A stretch of DNA of 64,000 nt from JAJDZL01 sp965220665 (GTDB lineage: Bacteria > Pseudomonadota > Gammaproteobacteria > Arenicellales > JAJDZL01): NCBI GenBank assembly GCA_965220665.1, contig CBDCQQ010000005.1:1736001-1800000 (forward strand). Direction: 5' to 3'. The position numbers were made by a program, and so were the translations under genes. Shown piece after piece: positions 35,582 to 44,456 of the stretch; within the stretch, counting starts at the first letter, position 1; each line of letters opens with the position of its first letter. The notes under the pieces are model-generated. The model made no database searches and was not told the origin of the DNA. It was given only the letters and a program-made list of their open reading frames with translations.

Positions 35582-36160
35582 TTGGATGCTCGGCTTTACA
35601 AGTTTCTGAAGTATACCGCGATTATTTTGACGCTAATCTGGGTGTCTTGGAGTGCGTACGATAGCTTTTTTTCTGCACGCACGCCTGGAGACAATGATTA
35701 TCACGCTGCAAATCGACTTTTTGAAGACGAAGACTACGAACGTGCACGAGATGCTTACCAGAATGCACTGTATTTGAACCCAGAGCATATTCACGCCATG
35801 CGAGGTTTGGCGCGGTCGTATCTCATGCTAGGGCAATATGAAGAGTCATTGCTCGAATTCAATAAAGCAATCAGTATGGACCCGGAGTTTGCAGGAACTT
35901 ATGCCAATCGCGGAATACTTCATGATCGAATGGGATCACACCAATTGGCTTTGGAAGACTATGTAGCTGCTTTGGAACTCGACCCCGAAATTGCCGAAGG
36001 ACCACATTGGTTGATACGATTCTTGAGGAATCAGCCTGAACGCCCACCTGGTATCGTTGAACGGGCAAACTATCTTGCTAACGAACTTCGAAAACCCGAA
36101 TCGCAACAATTACTGACGTTCCCAAAAATTGACGATGTGCAGAGAAGTTATAAAAAATAG
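35582..36160 (+). CDS. Membrane-anchored TPR-repeat protein
   Basis: 192 residues: a TM anchor at about 11-29, then two to three TPR units (residues about 40-145; ARDAYQNALYLNPEHIHAMR, SLLEFNKAISMDPEFAGTYA, ALEDYVAALELDPEIA), a protein-protein interaction scaffold. The start is TTG at 35582, 10 bases after the preceding stop. It probably sits in the periplasm or cytoplasm next to the membrane. Its partner could be the small membrane protein upstream. Confidence 0.82.
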   Translation: MDARLYKFLKYTAIILTLIWVSWSAYDSFFSARTPGDNDYHAANRLFEDEDYERARDAYQNALYLNPEHIHAMRGLARSYLMLGQYEESLLEFNKAISMDPEFAGTYANRGILHDRMGSHQLALEDYVAALELDPEIAEGPHWLIRFLRNQPERPPGIVERANYLANELRKPESQQLLTFPKIDDVQRSYKK

Positions 36161-36335
36161 GTTAATTCGGTTGCTGTAGCACAATCGTCGCTACAAAAAA
36201 TCTACCTGCCAATTTGAACCTAAGTCGCGACCCAATTAATGACGCATGTCGTCTTGCGGCATTCATATTATTCAGATTGAGTTTTCCAGGGTAGTTTCGC
36301 TAACAAAACCACCATTTGTTGACTTTATCACAGGT

Positions 36336-37043
36336 TCAATCAGACTGGAATTCGTCTAGTTCACGAAGAAACGGAATAGTGATCCTACGACGACTCACTA
36401 AAGAGGCCTGCGCAATTCTATCGAACAATCGCATCAGAGAATGCGTATCGCGGGCGTGGCGGCGCAAAATGAACTCGGCTACTGATGGTTCGACTGTAAG
36501 ACCCCGCTCGTTAGCCCTGTCAACCAGCATTCTTACTTTTGTTTGATCTGACGCTGAGGAAAGTTTGAAAACTCGGCGGCCCTGCAAGCGATTTACGAGA
36601 TCATTTGATTCAAAGTCCAAATCAACAGGTGGTCGATTACCAGTCAATACCAACAAATTTCCATTTTTTTCTGTGTTTTCCAGCAGCATCAGTAAATGCG
36701 ATTCCCAATCAGTTTGACGGGCAACTGCATCAATATCGTCAATGCAAATCAATCGAAATTTGACAACCACTGTTAGGACATCTGGCTTCAGCTGCAAGTC
36801 CAGTAATGGAATGTAAACACTGGAAGGGATTTGTTTACACGATGCGTAAAGCAAATGAGATTTTCCCGTCCCGCGCTGACCCCAAAGATAACAACTGGCG
36901 CACAGCTTCTCATCATTTAGAAAATTCTGTAAAAGCGTCAGGGTTTGCTGATCATCCTGCGCGTGAAAATTACTGAAACTGGCTGAGTTGCCTCTGTCGA
37001 CCGGGATGGTTGTCTGAACGACCTGCTCATCCTTGTAAACCAT
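36336..37043 (-). CDS. hda: DnaA regulatory inactivator Hda
   Basis: AAA+ protein that, with the sliding clamp, stimulates DnaA-ATP hydrolysis and prevents re-initiation. The Walker A is WGQRGTGKSHLL, the Walker B LICIDDIDAV, then the arginine-finger region NRLQGRRVFKL. The N-terminus contains QTTIPV, a loose form of the clamp-binding motif QLxLPL. The ATG at 37043 is preferred over an upstream start because the extra 18 residues do not resemble the family. About 235 residues. The gene is paired with a CDP-alcohol phosphatidyltransferase and divergent from purMN, a typical gammaproteobacterial order. Confidence 0.92.
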   Translation of the reverse strand: MVYKDEQVVQTTIPVDRGNSASFSNFHAQDDQQTLTLLQNFLNDEKLCASCYLWGQRGTGKSHLLYASCKQIPSSVYIPLLDLQLKPDVLTVVVKFRLICIDDIDAVARQTDWESHLLMLLENTEKNGNLLVLTGNRPPVDLDFESNDLVNRLQGRRVFKLSSASDQTKVRMLVDRANERGLTVEPSVAEFILRRHARDTHSLMRLFDRIAQASLVSRRRITIPFLRELDEFQSD

Positions 37044-37050
37044 ACTACAT

Positions 37051-37608
37051 CTATAAATAACGTCGAATTGCCCACACCCAGACGTATTGAGCACCACTTA
37101 CAATCGTCAGTACTGCGACAGCATAAGTCATCCAAAAGCCGATAAATTGCGTCGACAGCCAGGATGTGTTCTCAGACAACACTGCTATCACCAAGACAAT
37201 CTGGGCGACAGTATTGATTTTGCTAGTCATCGTTGGCTGCATCTGCACGTGTCCATCAAGAGTTGTCAACACCAGGTAGCCACCGACGATAATCAGATCC
37301 CGGAAAATGACGAGTGTCACCAGCCAAAACGCTAAATCACCCAATATCGCCAGCATAATATAAGCAGAAAGGATGATCGTTTTATCGGCTAGGGGATCGA
37401 GTCGTGCTCCAAGCTGCGAAGTGAAACCGTATCGTTTGGCAATCCAGCCGTCTAGCCCATCGGTTATCCCAGCCAAAACAAACAGTATGACCGCCAGTTC
37501 ATAGTTCTCGTCTCGCAAAAGCAGGATGAGTACTGGGGCAGCGGCAATTCTTGAGAGTGTCAGGATATTGGGAATCTGAGCGACTATGGATGACACTCGA
37601 TTAATCAT
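37051..37608 (-). CDS. CDP-alcohol phosphatidyltransferase family protein
   Basis: Membrane enzyme that moves a phosphatidyl group from CDP-diacylglycerol to an alcohol (often glycerol phosphate). The catalytic motif DGLDGWIAKRYGFTSQLGAR-LDPLADK contains the required Asp residues. 185 residues with about five TM helices. Its location before hda and divergent from purM is typical of the second, uncharacterised PgsA-like gene in gammaproteobacteria, so I do not call it pgsA itself. Confidence 0.88.
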   Translation of the reverse strand: MINRVSSIVAQIPNILTLSRIAAAPVLILLLRDENYELAVILFVLAGITDGLDGWIAKRYGFTSQLGARLDPLADKTIILSAYIMLAILGDLAFWLVTLVIFRDLIIVGGYLVLTTLDGHVQMQPTMTSKINTVAQIVLVIAVLSENTSWLSTQFIGFWMTYAVAVLTIVSGAQYVWVWAIRRYL

Positions 37609-37819
37609 TTTGTATCAATTTTCAATGAAGCTGGCTGAATTGGAAGTGAATCGCTGGATTTCGTTGTGAATTGTCCGCTTATTTTATGTTCAATATACCG
37701 GATTCGTAGATAATGATTGGTATGCAGTTAGTCCGTATTGACCGCCAACTTTGGTCGCCTTCCAAGTTTATTCCGGCACCGGTCAAAACTACTTCTCATC
37801 CAATTGTTCCGGCTGTTGA

Positions 37820-38866
37820 ATGAACGAAATCAAGTCAGACCTGCAAAATTCAGCTTATCAGGAAGCTGGTGTTAATATTGCATTGGCCGATAAGTTGATT
37901 CAATCCTGGCAGGCAAGTTTTGACCGCACCGCCAGAAAGGAACGGATCAAATCACCAATGGGTTTCAGTGGACTATTCCAAGTTCCTCAAGGATATGACA
38001 AGCCAGTATTGGTAAGTAGTACTGATGGAGTTGGTACTAAGTTGAAACTTGCGATTGAACTGAATAGACACGACACGATTGGCATTGACCTGGTTGCGAT
38101 GTGTGTCAACGATGTTATCGTATGCGGCGCGGAACCGCTCTTTTTTCTAGACTACTTTGCTAGCGGGAAACTTGACGCCAGGGTATCAAGTCAGGTGATG
38201 AATGGTATAGTCAGGGGGTGCGAAATTGCTCATACTGACCTCATTGGCGGGGAAACTGCTGAGATGCCGGGAATGTATGCCGATGGTGAATATGATCTCG
38301 CAGGGTTCTGTGTAGGGATCGTTGAGAAAACAAACATTCTCGATGGTGCCGAAATTTCAGAAGGTGACGTAATTGTTGGGCTTGCCTCCAGCGGCTTCCA
38401 CTCCAATGGTTACTCACTGATCCGAAAAGTCATTGCAGATCAGAAAATTGATCTGAGCACGAACATAGGTAGGGAAACATTGGGAGAGCTGTTAATGATG
38501 CCGACGCAGATTTACACACGAGCACTTCTAGATGTCATATCGAGAGTTCAAGTTCGTGCTTTTGCTCACATTACTGGGGGTGGGATTGCGGGAAATCTGG
38601 CACGAATTATTCCAGATCACCTGAATGCCAAAGTATTGCAGCATTCTTGGAAACGAGCACCGATATTCAACTGGATTCAAAATGTCGGGAATCTGAGTGA
38701 CGAATCAATGTTTGAAACATTCAACTGTGGGATTGGTATGATCGCAGTTCTCCCAGCGGACAGCGAAAGATCATTCCGAGCATCGGTTGAATCAAATGGG
38801 ATAAAAACTGAAACTATTGGTGTAATACGCCGGGCATTGGATAAAACAAAAGTCGTGATCGAATGA
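37820..38866 (+). CDS. purM: Phosphoribosylformylglycinamidine cyclo-ligase
   Basis: AIR synthetase: closes the imidazole ring in de novo purine synthesis using ATP. Motifs include SPMGFSGLFQVPQGY, VSSTDGVGTKLKLA and VMNGIVRGCEIAHTDLIGGE. 348 residues, normal length. The downstream purN start overlaps its end by 4 bases. Only 211 bases separate it from the divergent CDP-alcohol phosphatidyltransferase gene. Confidence 0.97.
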   Translation: MNEIKSDLQNSAYQEAGVNIALADKLIQSWQASFDRTARKERIKSPMGFSGLFQVPQGYDKPVLVSSTDGVGTKLKLAIELNRHDTIGIDLVAMCVNDVIVCGAEPLFFLDYFASGKLDARVSSQVMNGIVRGCEIAHTDLIGGETAEMPGMYADGEYDLAGFCVGIVEKTNILDGAEISEGDVIVGLASSGFHSNGYSLIRKVIADQKIDLSTNIGRETLGELLMMPTQIYTRALLDVISRVQVRAFAHITGGGIAGNLARIIPDHLNAKVLQHSWKRAPIFNWIQNVGNLSDESMFETFNCGIGMIAVLPADSERSFRASVESNGIKTETIGVIRRALDKTKVVIE

Positions 38867-39459
38867 GTCAGGGGGTTTCACCGGTCAATATCATAGTGTT
38901 GGCTTCTGGATATGGTTCTAATCTGCAAGCCATTATTGACGCGATAAATTCAGACAGGCTCTCAGCCAGGCTCACTGCTGTGATCAGTGATCAAAAGAAT
39001 GCTTTTGCGCTTGAACGCGCCCAGCGAGAAAATGTCCCGGCAATTTATGTCAATGCTGGAAAAAAGCCAGATCGAAAAGAATTTGATCGAATCCTTCAGG
39101 AAGCTCTATATGGATTGCAGTTCGAACTGATCATATTGGCCGGGTTCATGCGAATTTTATCGACAGAATTTGTGGAAAGATACCATGGATGCATCATGAA
39201 TATTCATCCATCTCTTTTACCCAGGCACAAGGGAACGAATACACATGAGCGTGTATTGCGAGACGGTGATGAATTCCATGGTGCAACAGTTCATTTTGTT
39301 ACTCCTGAATTGGACGCCGGGCCGATCATATTGCAGAAAAAATTTAAAGTGGCTGTTGATGACACTGCTAAGCGTTTAAAAGAACGCGTTCACGAATGTG
39401 AACACCGAATTTACCCAAAGGCAATACAACTGTTTGCTGAAAGCTTGATATCAATTTAA
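38863..39459 (+). CDS. purN: Phosphoribosylglycinamide formyltransferase
   Basis: Formylates GAR with N10-formyltetrahydrofolate in purine synthesis. Signature VLASGYGSNLQAIIDAI at the N-terminus, then AGFMRILSTEFV and the active-site block MNIHPSLLPRHKGTNTHERV, then GATVHFVTPELDAGPII. 198 residues. Overlaps purM by ATGA, so they are coupled. Confidence 0.96.
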   Translation: MSQGVSPVNIIVLASGYGSNLQAIIDAINSDRLSARLTAVISDQKNAFALERAQRENVPAIYVNAGKKPDRKEFDRILQEALYGLQFELIILAGFMRILSTEFVERYHGCIMNIHPSLLPRHKGTNTHERVLRDGDEFHGATVHFVTPELDAGPIILQKKFKVAVDDTAKRLKERVHECEHRIYPKAIQLFAESLISI

Positions 39460-39534
39460 TTCAGACAGAAAAAGAACACGAATCGGAAAGCATTGAGCAT
39501 AGATCAGAAACCGTATCGGTTCCAATAGTAAAAA

Positions 39535-40287
39535 ATGAGAGACAAAAGTTATTTCCATCAATTTAATCTCTCTTTTCTGTTGGTGATGAGCCTATCGATA
39601 GGGTTTATTCTACAGACTGCGACGAACAGTGTGTACGCCGCAGAAAAAGCAGTTTACGAAGCAAATTATGTTGTCAATTTAAACGGAATCAAACTCGGTA
39701 CGAGCAAGCGAACTGTATCTATCGTTGATGGACAAACGATTGTCTCTAGGCACTTGCTTAGCCCAAAAGGACTTGCTGCACTTTTGGGAGAGGTGGAAAC
39801 TCTCGATACAACTCACATTAGAATCAGTAACAACACACGGATTCAGCCCATTACCCTCACTCGGGATAGCGCTCGGTCAAGCGATTCTTTTGTAGCTGAA
39901 TTTGAGTGGCATGATCGAATAATTGAATTTTCTAGTGGTGAAATTTCACAGATGCCTGACTATCCAGTTTATGATTTGGAAGCATTGATTCTGTTGTTAA
40001 TGGTGGCTCCAGAAAAACTGGCGAAAAACCAACGAGTGGATTTACTGGAAAGGGCTGGCGTACTACGAACGTATGTCGTCGAATCAATTCACGGAACCGA
40101 ATTTAATTTTGATAACCGCCAGTTTGATGCATTACAGTTCAATTTGCGCTCTGTTAGTGAGGTCTCTCGCGGTTACACCATTTCAATAATTCCGGAATTT
40201 CATAATCTACTCATTCAGATTGTGAAGCATAAAAAATCAGATAGCTTGAGTATTTCTATTGTAGATTTCCGAGACTTCGTCTCTTAG
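39535..40287 (+). CDS. DUF3108 domain protein
   Basis: A secreted protein: an N-terminal hydrophobic signal (residues about 14-35, cleavage after VYA), then a beta-rich DUF3108 domain with YEANYVVNLNGIKLGTSKRT. 250 residues. In pseudomonads and relatives a DUF3108 protein follows purMN as here. Function unknown; probably periplasmic. Confidence 0.8.
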   Translation: MRDKSYFHQFNLSFLLVMSLSIGFILQTATNSVYAAEKAVYEANYVVNLNGIKLGTSKRTVSIVDGQTIVSRHLLSPKGLAALLGEVETLDTTHIRISNNTRIQPITLTRDSARSSDSFVAEFEWHDRIIEFSSGEISQMPDYPVYDLEALILLLMVAPEKLAKNQRVDLLERAGVLRTYVVESIHGTEFNFDNRQFDALQFNLRSVSEVSRGYTISIIPEFHNLLIQIVKHKKSDSLSISIVDFRDFVS

Positions 40288-40371
40288 GGCACCTGAACAG
40301 TTGGGGTATTTGAATGGCCTGAGGTCAGCCAATATTCAGGGAACTGAGGAGTTGGCAGATAGGTGAAGTTG

Positions 40372-42630
40372 CTAACTCGCAACGACTTCTTCATTGTGAA
40401 GATATTTGAGCTTTAATTCACCCAATTCAACAGTCAGTTCGACGATGCCACCGTTAACCAGGTTCCCAAACAGTAACTCATTCGCCAGTGGACGCTTGAT
40501 GTATTCTTGAATCACTCGTGCCATTGGTCTGGCACCCATTGATCTATCAAAACCTTTCTCGCTTAACCAAGCTTTTGCCAGCTCGTCGGCATTAAGCTCA
40601 ATTTTCTTAGTCTGCAACTGCTCTTGCAGTTCAATCAGGAATTTCTCAACAACCTGCATGATGACATCATGATCCAGTGGTTGGAATCTGATAATCGAGT
40701 CAAGTCGATTGCGAAATTCTGGTGAGAACATTTTCTTAATGACTTCCATGTCATCTTGAGAATGATCCTGTTCAGTAAAACCGATCGAAGATCGCGATAT
40801 TTCAGTTGCTCCGGCATTGGTAGTCATGACGATGATGACATTTCGAAAGTCAGTCTTGCGGCCATTGTTATCGGTCAGTGTCCCATAATCCATTACCTGT
40901 AGCAGAATATTGAAGACATCGGGATGCGCCTTTTCGACTTCATCCAGCAACAGTACCGCATGGGGTGTTTTATTGATCGCCTCGGTTAAGAGCCCACCTT
41001 GATCAAATCCCACATAACCCGGTGGTGCACCAATGAGTCTCGACACTGTGTGTCTTTCCATGTATTCCGACATGTCATAGCGAACCAACTCGATTCCCAA
41101 GGTCATGGCGAGCTGACGGGTAACTTCGGTTTTTCCAACTCCGGTTGGACCACAAAACAGAAATGAAGAGATCGGTCGATCAGGATTTCCTAATCCTGAT
41201 CTAGCCAGTTTGATAGCATCTGCCAAAGCGCTGATCGCTTCATCCTGACCAAACACCACAAGTTTGAGGTCTCGCTCGATATTCTTAAGAGATTTAATAT
41301 CGCTAGTTGAGACCGTACGCGGTGGAATACGGGCAATGCTTGAAACAATTTTTTCTATTTCCTTGACACCAACCGAGTTCTTTCGCCTCGACGGTGGCAT
41401 GAGTCGCGCACGCGCACCTGCCTCGTCAATGACATCAATTGCTTTGTCGGGTAATTTTCGGTCAGTGATATAACGTGAAGACAACTCTGCAGCCGCGCTG
41501 ATTGCCCGATTGGTGATTCGGACTGAGTGATGTTTTTCAAATTGCGACTTAAGACCGCGCAGAATTTTGACAGTTTCTCCGATAGTTGGTTCAATTATGT
41601 CAATTTTCTGGAACCGTCTAGATAGCGCTCGATCTTTTTCGAAAATGCCTCGGTACTCTTGGTAAGTAGTGGAGCCCATACAACGCAGATCACCTGATAC
41701 CAACAGTGGTTTCAATATATTGGAAGCATCCATAGTGCCACCAGACGCAGCGCCGGCACCGATCACGGTATGGATTTCGTCAATGAACAATATGGCGTTA
41801 TTGTCCTTAGTCAACTCTCGAATTACTGCCTTCAGTCTTTGTTCAAAATCACCGCGGTACTTTGTTCCAGCCAAAAGAGAGCCCATATCCAACGCGTAAA
41901 TGGTGGCGTCAGCCAAAGGTAGTGGAATCTCCTGCTCCACAATACGATTGGCCAGGCCTTCCGCAATTGCAGTCTTTCCGACACCAGCGTCACCAACTAG
42001 AAGCGGGTTGTTCTTTCGTCGCCGACACAGAATTTGGACTGTTCGCTCAATTTCCACTACCCTGCCAACCAGCGGATCAATTTTCCCCTGACGAGCTCGT
42101 TCATTCAAATTTTGTGTGTACAGTGAGAGTGGGTTTTGATCGTCCGATTCGGATTTCTGTGTCGCACTATCAAACGGATCGTCCGTACTTTCAGAGCTCG
42201 ATTTTTCAATGCCGTGTTCCACAAAGCGCAAAACGTCATATCGGTGAACACCCTGTTCATGGAGAAAATAGACTGCGGGAGATTCATTTTCTCCATAAAT
42301 TGCGACCAAAATATTTTTACAACTGACTTCCTTTTTGCCAGAAGTCTGTACATGTAGCATAGCCCGCTGGAATACCCGCCGAAAACCATGAGTGGCTCGA
42401 GGTTCGTAATTGACGTCTTCCTGAACCTTGGGGTTGCTGGAGTTCAAATGCTTTTCGAGATTCTCGCGAAGCTTACTTAAATGAGCGCTGCAAGCGTTGA
42501 GAATTTTTTGAACAGTTTCATCGTCAAGAATCGACAGCAACAAGTGCTCTACGGTGACAAACTCGTGCCGACGTTCCGTGGCAATGGCAAGCGCACGATT
42601 TAGTGAAATTTCGAGGTCTTCAGAAAACAA
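40372..42630 (-). CDS. clpA: ATP-dependent Clp protease ATP-binding subunit ClpA
   Basis: AAA+ unfoldase that feeds substrates to ClpP. The Clp-N repeat domain (residues 1-140; LNRALAIATERRHEFVTVEH) is followed by AAA module 1 (Walker A GDAGVGKTAIAEGLA) and module 2 (Walker A CGPTGVGKTEVTRQLA, ending with the C-terminal D2-small domain). 752 residues (E. coli 758). It begins with TTG immediately after the clpS stop codon. ClpS supplies N-degron substrates to it. Confidence 0.97.
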   Translation of the reverse strand: MFSEDLEISLNRALAIATERRHEFVTVEHLLLSILDDETVQKILNACSAHLSKLRENLEKHLNSSNPKVQEDVNYEPRATHGFRRVFQRAMLHVQTSGKKEVSCKNILVAIYGENESPAVYFLHEQGVHRYDVLRFVEHGIEKSSSESTDDPFDSATQKSESDDQNPLSLYTQNLNERARQGKIDPLVGRVVEIERTVQILCRRRKNNPLLVGDAGVGKTAIAEGLANRIVEQEIPLPLADATIYALDMGSLLAGTKYRGDFEQRLKAVIRELTKDNNAILFIDEIHTVIGAGAASGGTMDASNILKPLLVSGDLRCMGSTTYQEYRGIFEKDRALSRRFQKIDIIEPTIGETVKILRGLKSQFEKHHSVRITNRAISAAAELSSRYITDRKLPDKAIDVIDEAGARARLMPPSRRKNSVGVKEIEKIVSSIARIPPRTVSTSDIKSLKNIERDLKLVVFGQDEAISALADAIKLARSGLGNPDRPISSFLFCGPTGVGKTEVTRQLAMTLGIELVRYDMSEYMERHTVSRLIGAPPGYVGFDQGGLLTEAINKTPHAVLLLDEVEKAHPDVFNILLQVMDYGTLTDNNGRKTDFRNVIIVMTTNAGATEISRSSIGFTEQDHSQDDMEVIKKMFSPEFRNRLDSIIRFQPLDHDVIMQVVEKFLIELQEQLQTKKIELNADELAKAWLSEKGFDRSMGARPMARVIQEYIKRPLANELLFGNLVNGGIVELTVELGELKLKYLHNEEVVAS

Positions 42631-42945
42631 TTAATCGGGTTCCATTGTGCATTGAAGGGGGTGTTCGTGTAAGCGTGCGCACTCAAGCACATCTCGGACT
42701 TTCATCTCAGCAATCTCTCTTGTAAATCGACCGCAGACTCCGCTGCCTGACTGATGTACCTTGAGCATGATGGCTACAGCCAATTCTTCCTGCAGATTGA
42801 AGTAGGTGCGCAGGACATACACCACAAACTCCATAGGTGTGTAGTCGTCATTTAGTAATACAACCTTATACAGACGGGGCTTTTTTAGTTTCGGTTTTGA
42901 AACCTGAACCAGTGTATCTGTATCAATTGGCAAATTCTTGCTCAT
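42631..42945 (-). CDS. clpS: ClpAP adaptor protein ClpS
   Basis: Adaptor that delivers N-degron (N-end rule) substrates to ClpA. 104 residues with YKVVLLNDDYTPMEFVVYVL forming the recognition pocket and VHQSGSGVCGRFTREIAEMK. Directly abuts clpA with no intergenic space (TAA then TTG), so the two are translationally coupled. A flexible N-terminal extension precedes the domain, as usual. Confidence 0.97.
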   Translation of the reverse strand: MSKNLPIDTDTLVQVSKPKLKKPRLYKVVLLNDDYTPMEFVVYVLRTYFNLQEELAVAIMLKVHQSGSGVCGRFTREIAEMKVRDVLECARLHEHPLQCTMEPD

Positions 42946-43386
42946 TGGACCCTGTGATGATTCTCGCTAAATTCTTCGAGTTTTTTGGTACTCCGATGAA
43001 AAGTAGCTGGGGTTGTGTGTGGCTATCATACTCTAGTAAATTTTCCCGTACCTTCAACTTAAATCTGACTAGTCATTCTTCATTTTTTCAATCGGCAGTG
43101 ATTACGTAAGCCCAATTCGCTAAATTATCAAGCTTGACTTAAAACTCGTTGTACCCTTCCTACACACATATTTTAACTTGAAGTTTAGCACTGTTCCAGC
43201 ACATAAATTCAGCCAAATTCCGGAAGTTGACCCGTTTAGGGAGTAGCATTTGGAATTTACACAAAATTTCAATCGAGCCTCTGGTAATTTAAACAATTGA
43301 CTAGCAACAGTTACAGTTTGTAAATATAGTTTGCAGGATGACGAATATTCTTATCTTTCCGTAACTAATTAATAGGTCTCAGCAGA
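42946..43386. other. Divergent intergenic region between clpS and ridA
   Basis: About 440 AT-rich bases with promoters for both directions expected. No cspD gene or other small frame, which often occupies this place, is seen. Confidence 0.4.
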
Positions 43387-43788
43387 ATGACAGCATCAAA
43401 TGACGATACAAGACGGTTAATTTCTTTTGGCTCTGTTTTTGAACAAAAGGTTGGGTACTCGCGAGCGGTTGTACATGAGCCGTGGGTTTTTGTAGCCGGA
43501 ACAACGGGTTTTAACTACGATACGATGACAATATCTGACGATGTTGTTGAACAGTGCAGACAGACACTCGAGAACATAGGTCGGGCACTAAAGGAAGCAG
43601 GCAGCGACTTTTCTGAAGTCGTTCGCACCACCTACATATTTCCAGATCCAAATGATTTTGAACGATGCTGGGTTACTCTTCGGACATGTTTCGGAGAAAT
43701 ACGACCCGCATCAACGATGTTCAGTGCCAAACTCGCAGATCCCAAAATGAAAGTGGAAATTGAAGTGACTGCACTTAAACGACACTAA
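43387..43788 (+). CDS. RidA family protein (enamine/imine deaminase type)
   Basis: Trimeric YjgF/YER057c/UK114 protein. 133 residues containing VFVAGTTGFNYDT, QTLENIGRALKEAGSDFSEV and the C-terminal VEIEVTALKRH. Family members hydrolyse reactive enamines or imines. The Arg in the active-site region is present as RPASTMF. It is a monocistronic gene, convergent with dsbA. The exact RidA subgroup is not certain. Confidence 0.86.
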   Translation: MTASNDDTRRLISFGSVFEQKVGYSRAVVHEPWVFVAGTTGFNYDTMTISDDVVEQCRQTLENIGRALKEAGSDFSEVVRTTYIFPDPNDFERCWVTLRTCFGEIRPASTMFSAKLADPKMKVEIEVTALKRH

Positions 43789-43808
43789 TTGTTTGAATTA
43801 ATTTCAGT

Positions 43809-44456
43809 CTATTGTCCGGCTAGAACTTTCTCAACCAAGAATTCTACAATTTCAAGTGTATGAATAAATGAATCAGCCATTGCAGGTGATGTTCGGTATT
43901 TTCCGCCAACCACGATTGTCGGTACACCGCTTATTTTGTACTTCTCCGCCAGAAGGTCGGCTTGTCTAACCTTTGTCATTGCAGCGAATGAGTGAGTGGT
44001 TGTAGCCAGCTTGGCTGCATCCACACCTGACTGAGTTGACGCCCACGCTTCAAAATCTTCCGCATTGACCACACGGTTGCGTTTCACATGCAACTCGTCG
44101 TAAAACGGCTGCATGAGTTGAACTTCAAGGTTCAGAAGTTCCATCGCATAGTACGCATGGGCATGAAATTCCGAAGCGCGATTCAATATTGCTGGTACCG
44201 TTTTGAAACTGATGGTTTCAGGTTTATCCCAGGCTAGTAGTATGGGTTCAAACCTGAAACACGTCGGACAGCCAAACCAGAAGAATTCAATAACTTCAAC
44301 ACGTCCGTCTGGCAAAACTATAGTGTCACCCTGCAAAGTGACGTAATCTTCACCTTCTACGAAAGACTGGCTGTAAGCAGTTGGAACAGTAAGGACCAAT
44401 GCTGTAGCCATTATCAGACTGGCGCAGCGATTGAAGGAGAAAAGTTTGTTTTTCAT
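43809..44456 (-). CDS. dsbA: Thiol:disulphide interchange protein DsbA with CPTC active site
   Basis: Periplasmic oxidoreductase that introduces disulphides. Signal peptide residues 1-29, thioredoxin domain with helical insert. The active site is Cys63-Pro-Thr-Cys66 within FFWFGCPTCFRFEP instead of the usual CPHC, and the cis-Pro loop is SGVPTIVVGGKY. 215 residues. It overlaps the mpl stop by 4 bases, so the two genes are coupled. The Thr for His change should lower the oxidising power (family knowledge) unless compensated. LptD in this window needs such an enzyme. Confidence 0.9.
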   Translation of the reverse strand: MKNKLFSFNRCASLIMATALVLTVPTAYSQSFVEGEDYVTLQGDTIVLPDGRVEVIEFFWFGCPTCFRFEPILLAWDKPETISFKTVPAILNRASEFHAHAYYAMELLNLEVQLMQPFYDELHVKRNRVVNAEDFEAWASTQSGVDAAKLATTTHSFAAMTKVRQADLLAEKYKISGVPTIVVGGKYRTSPAMADSFIHTLEIVEFLVEKVLAGQ

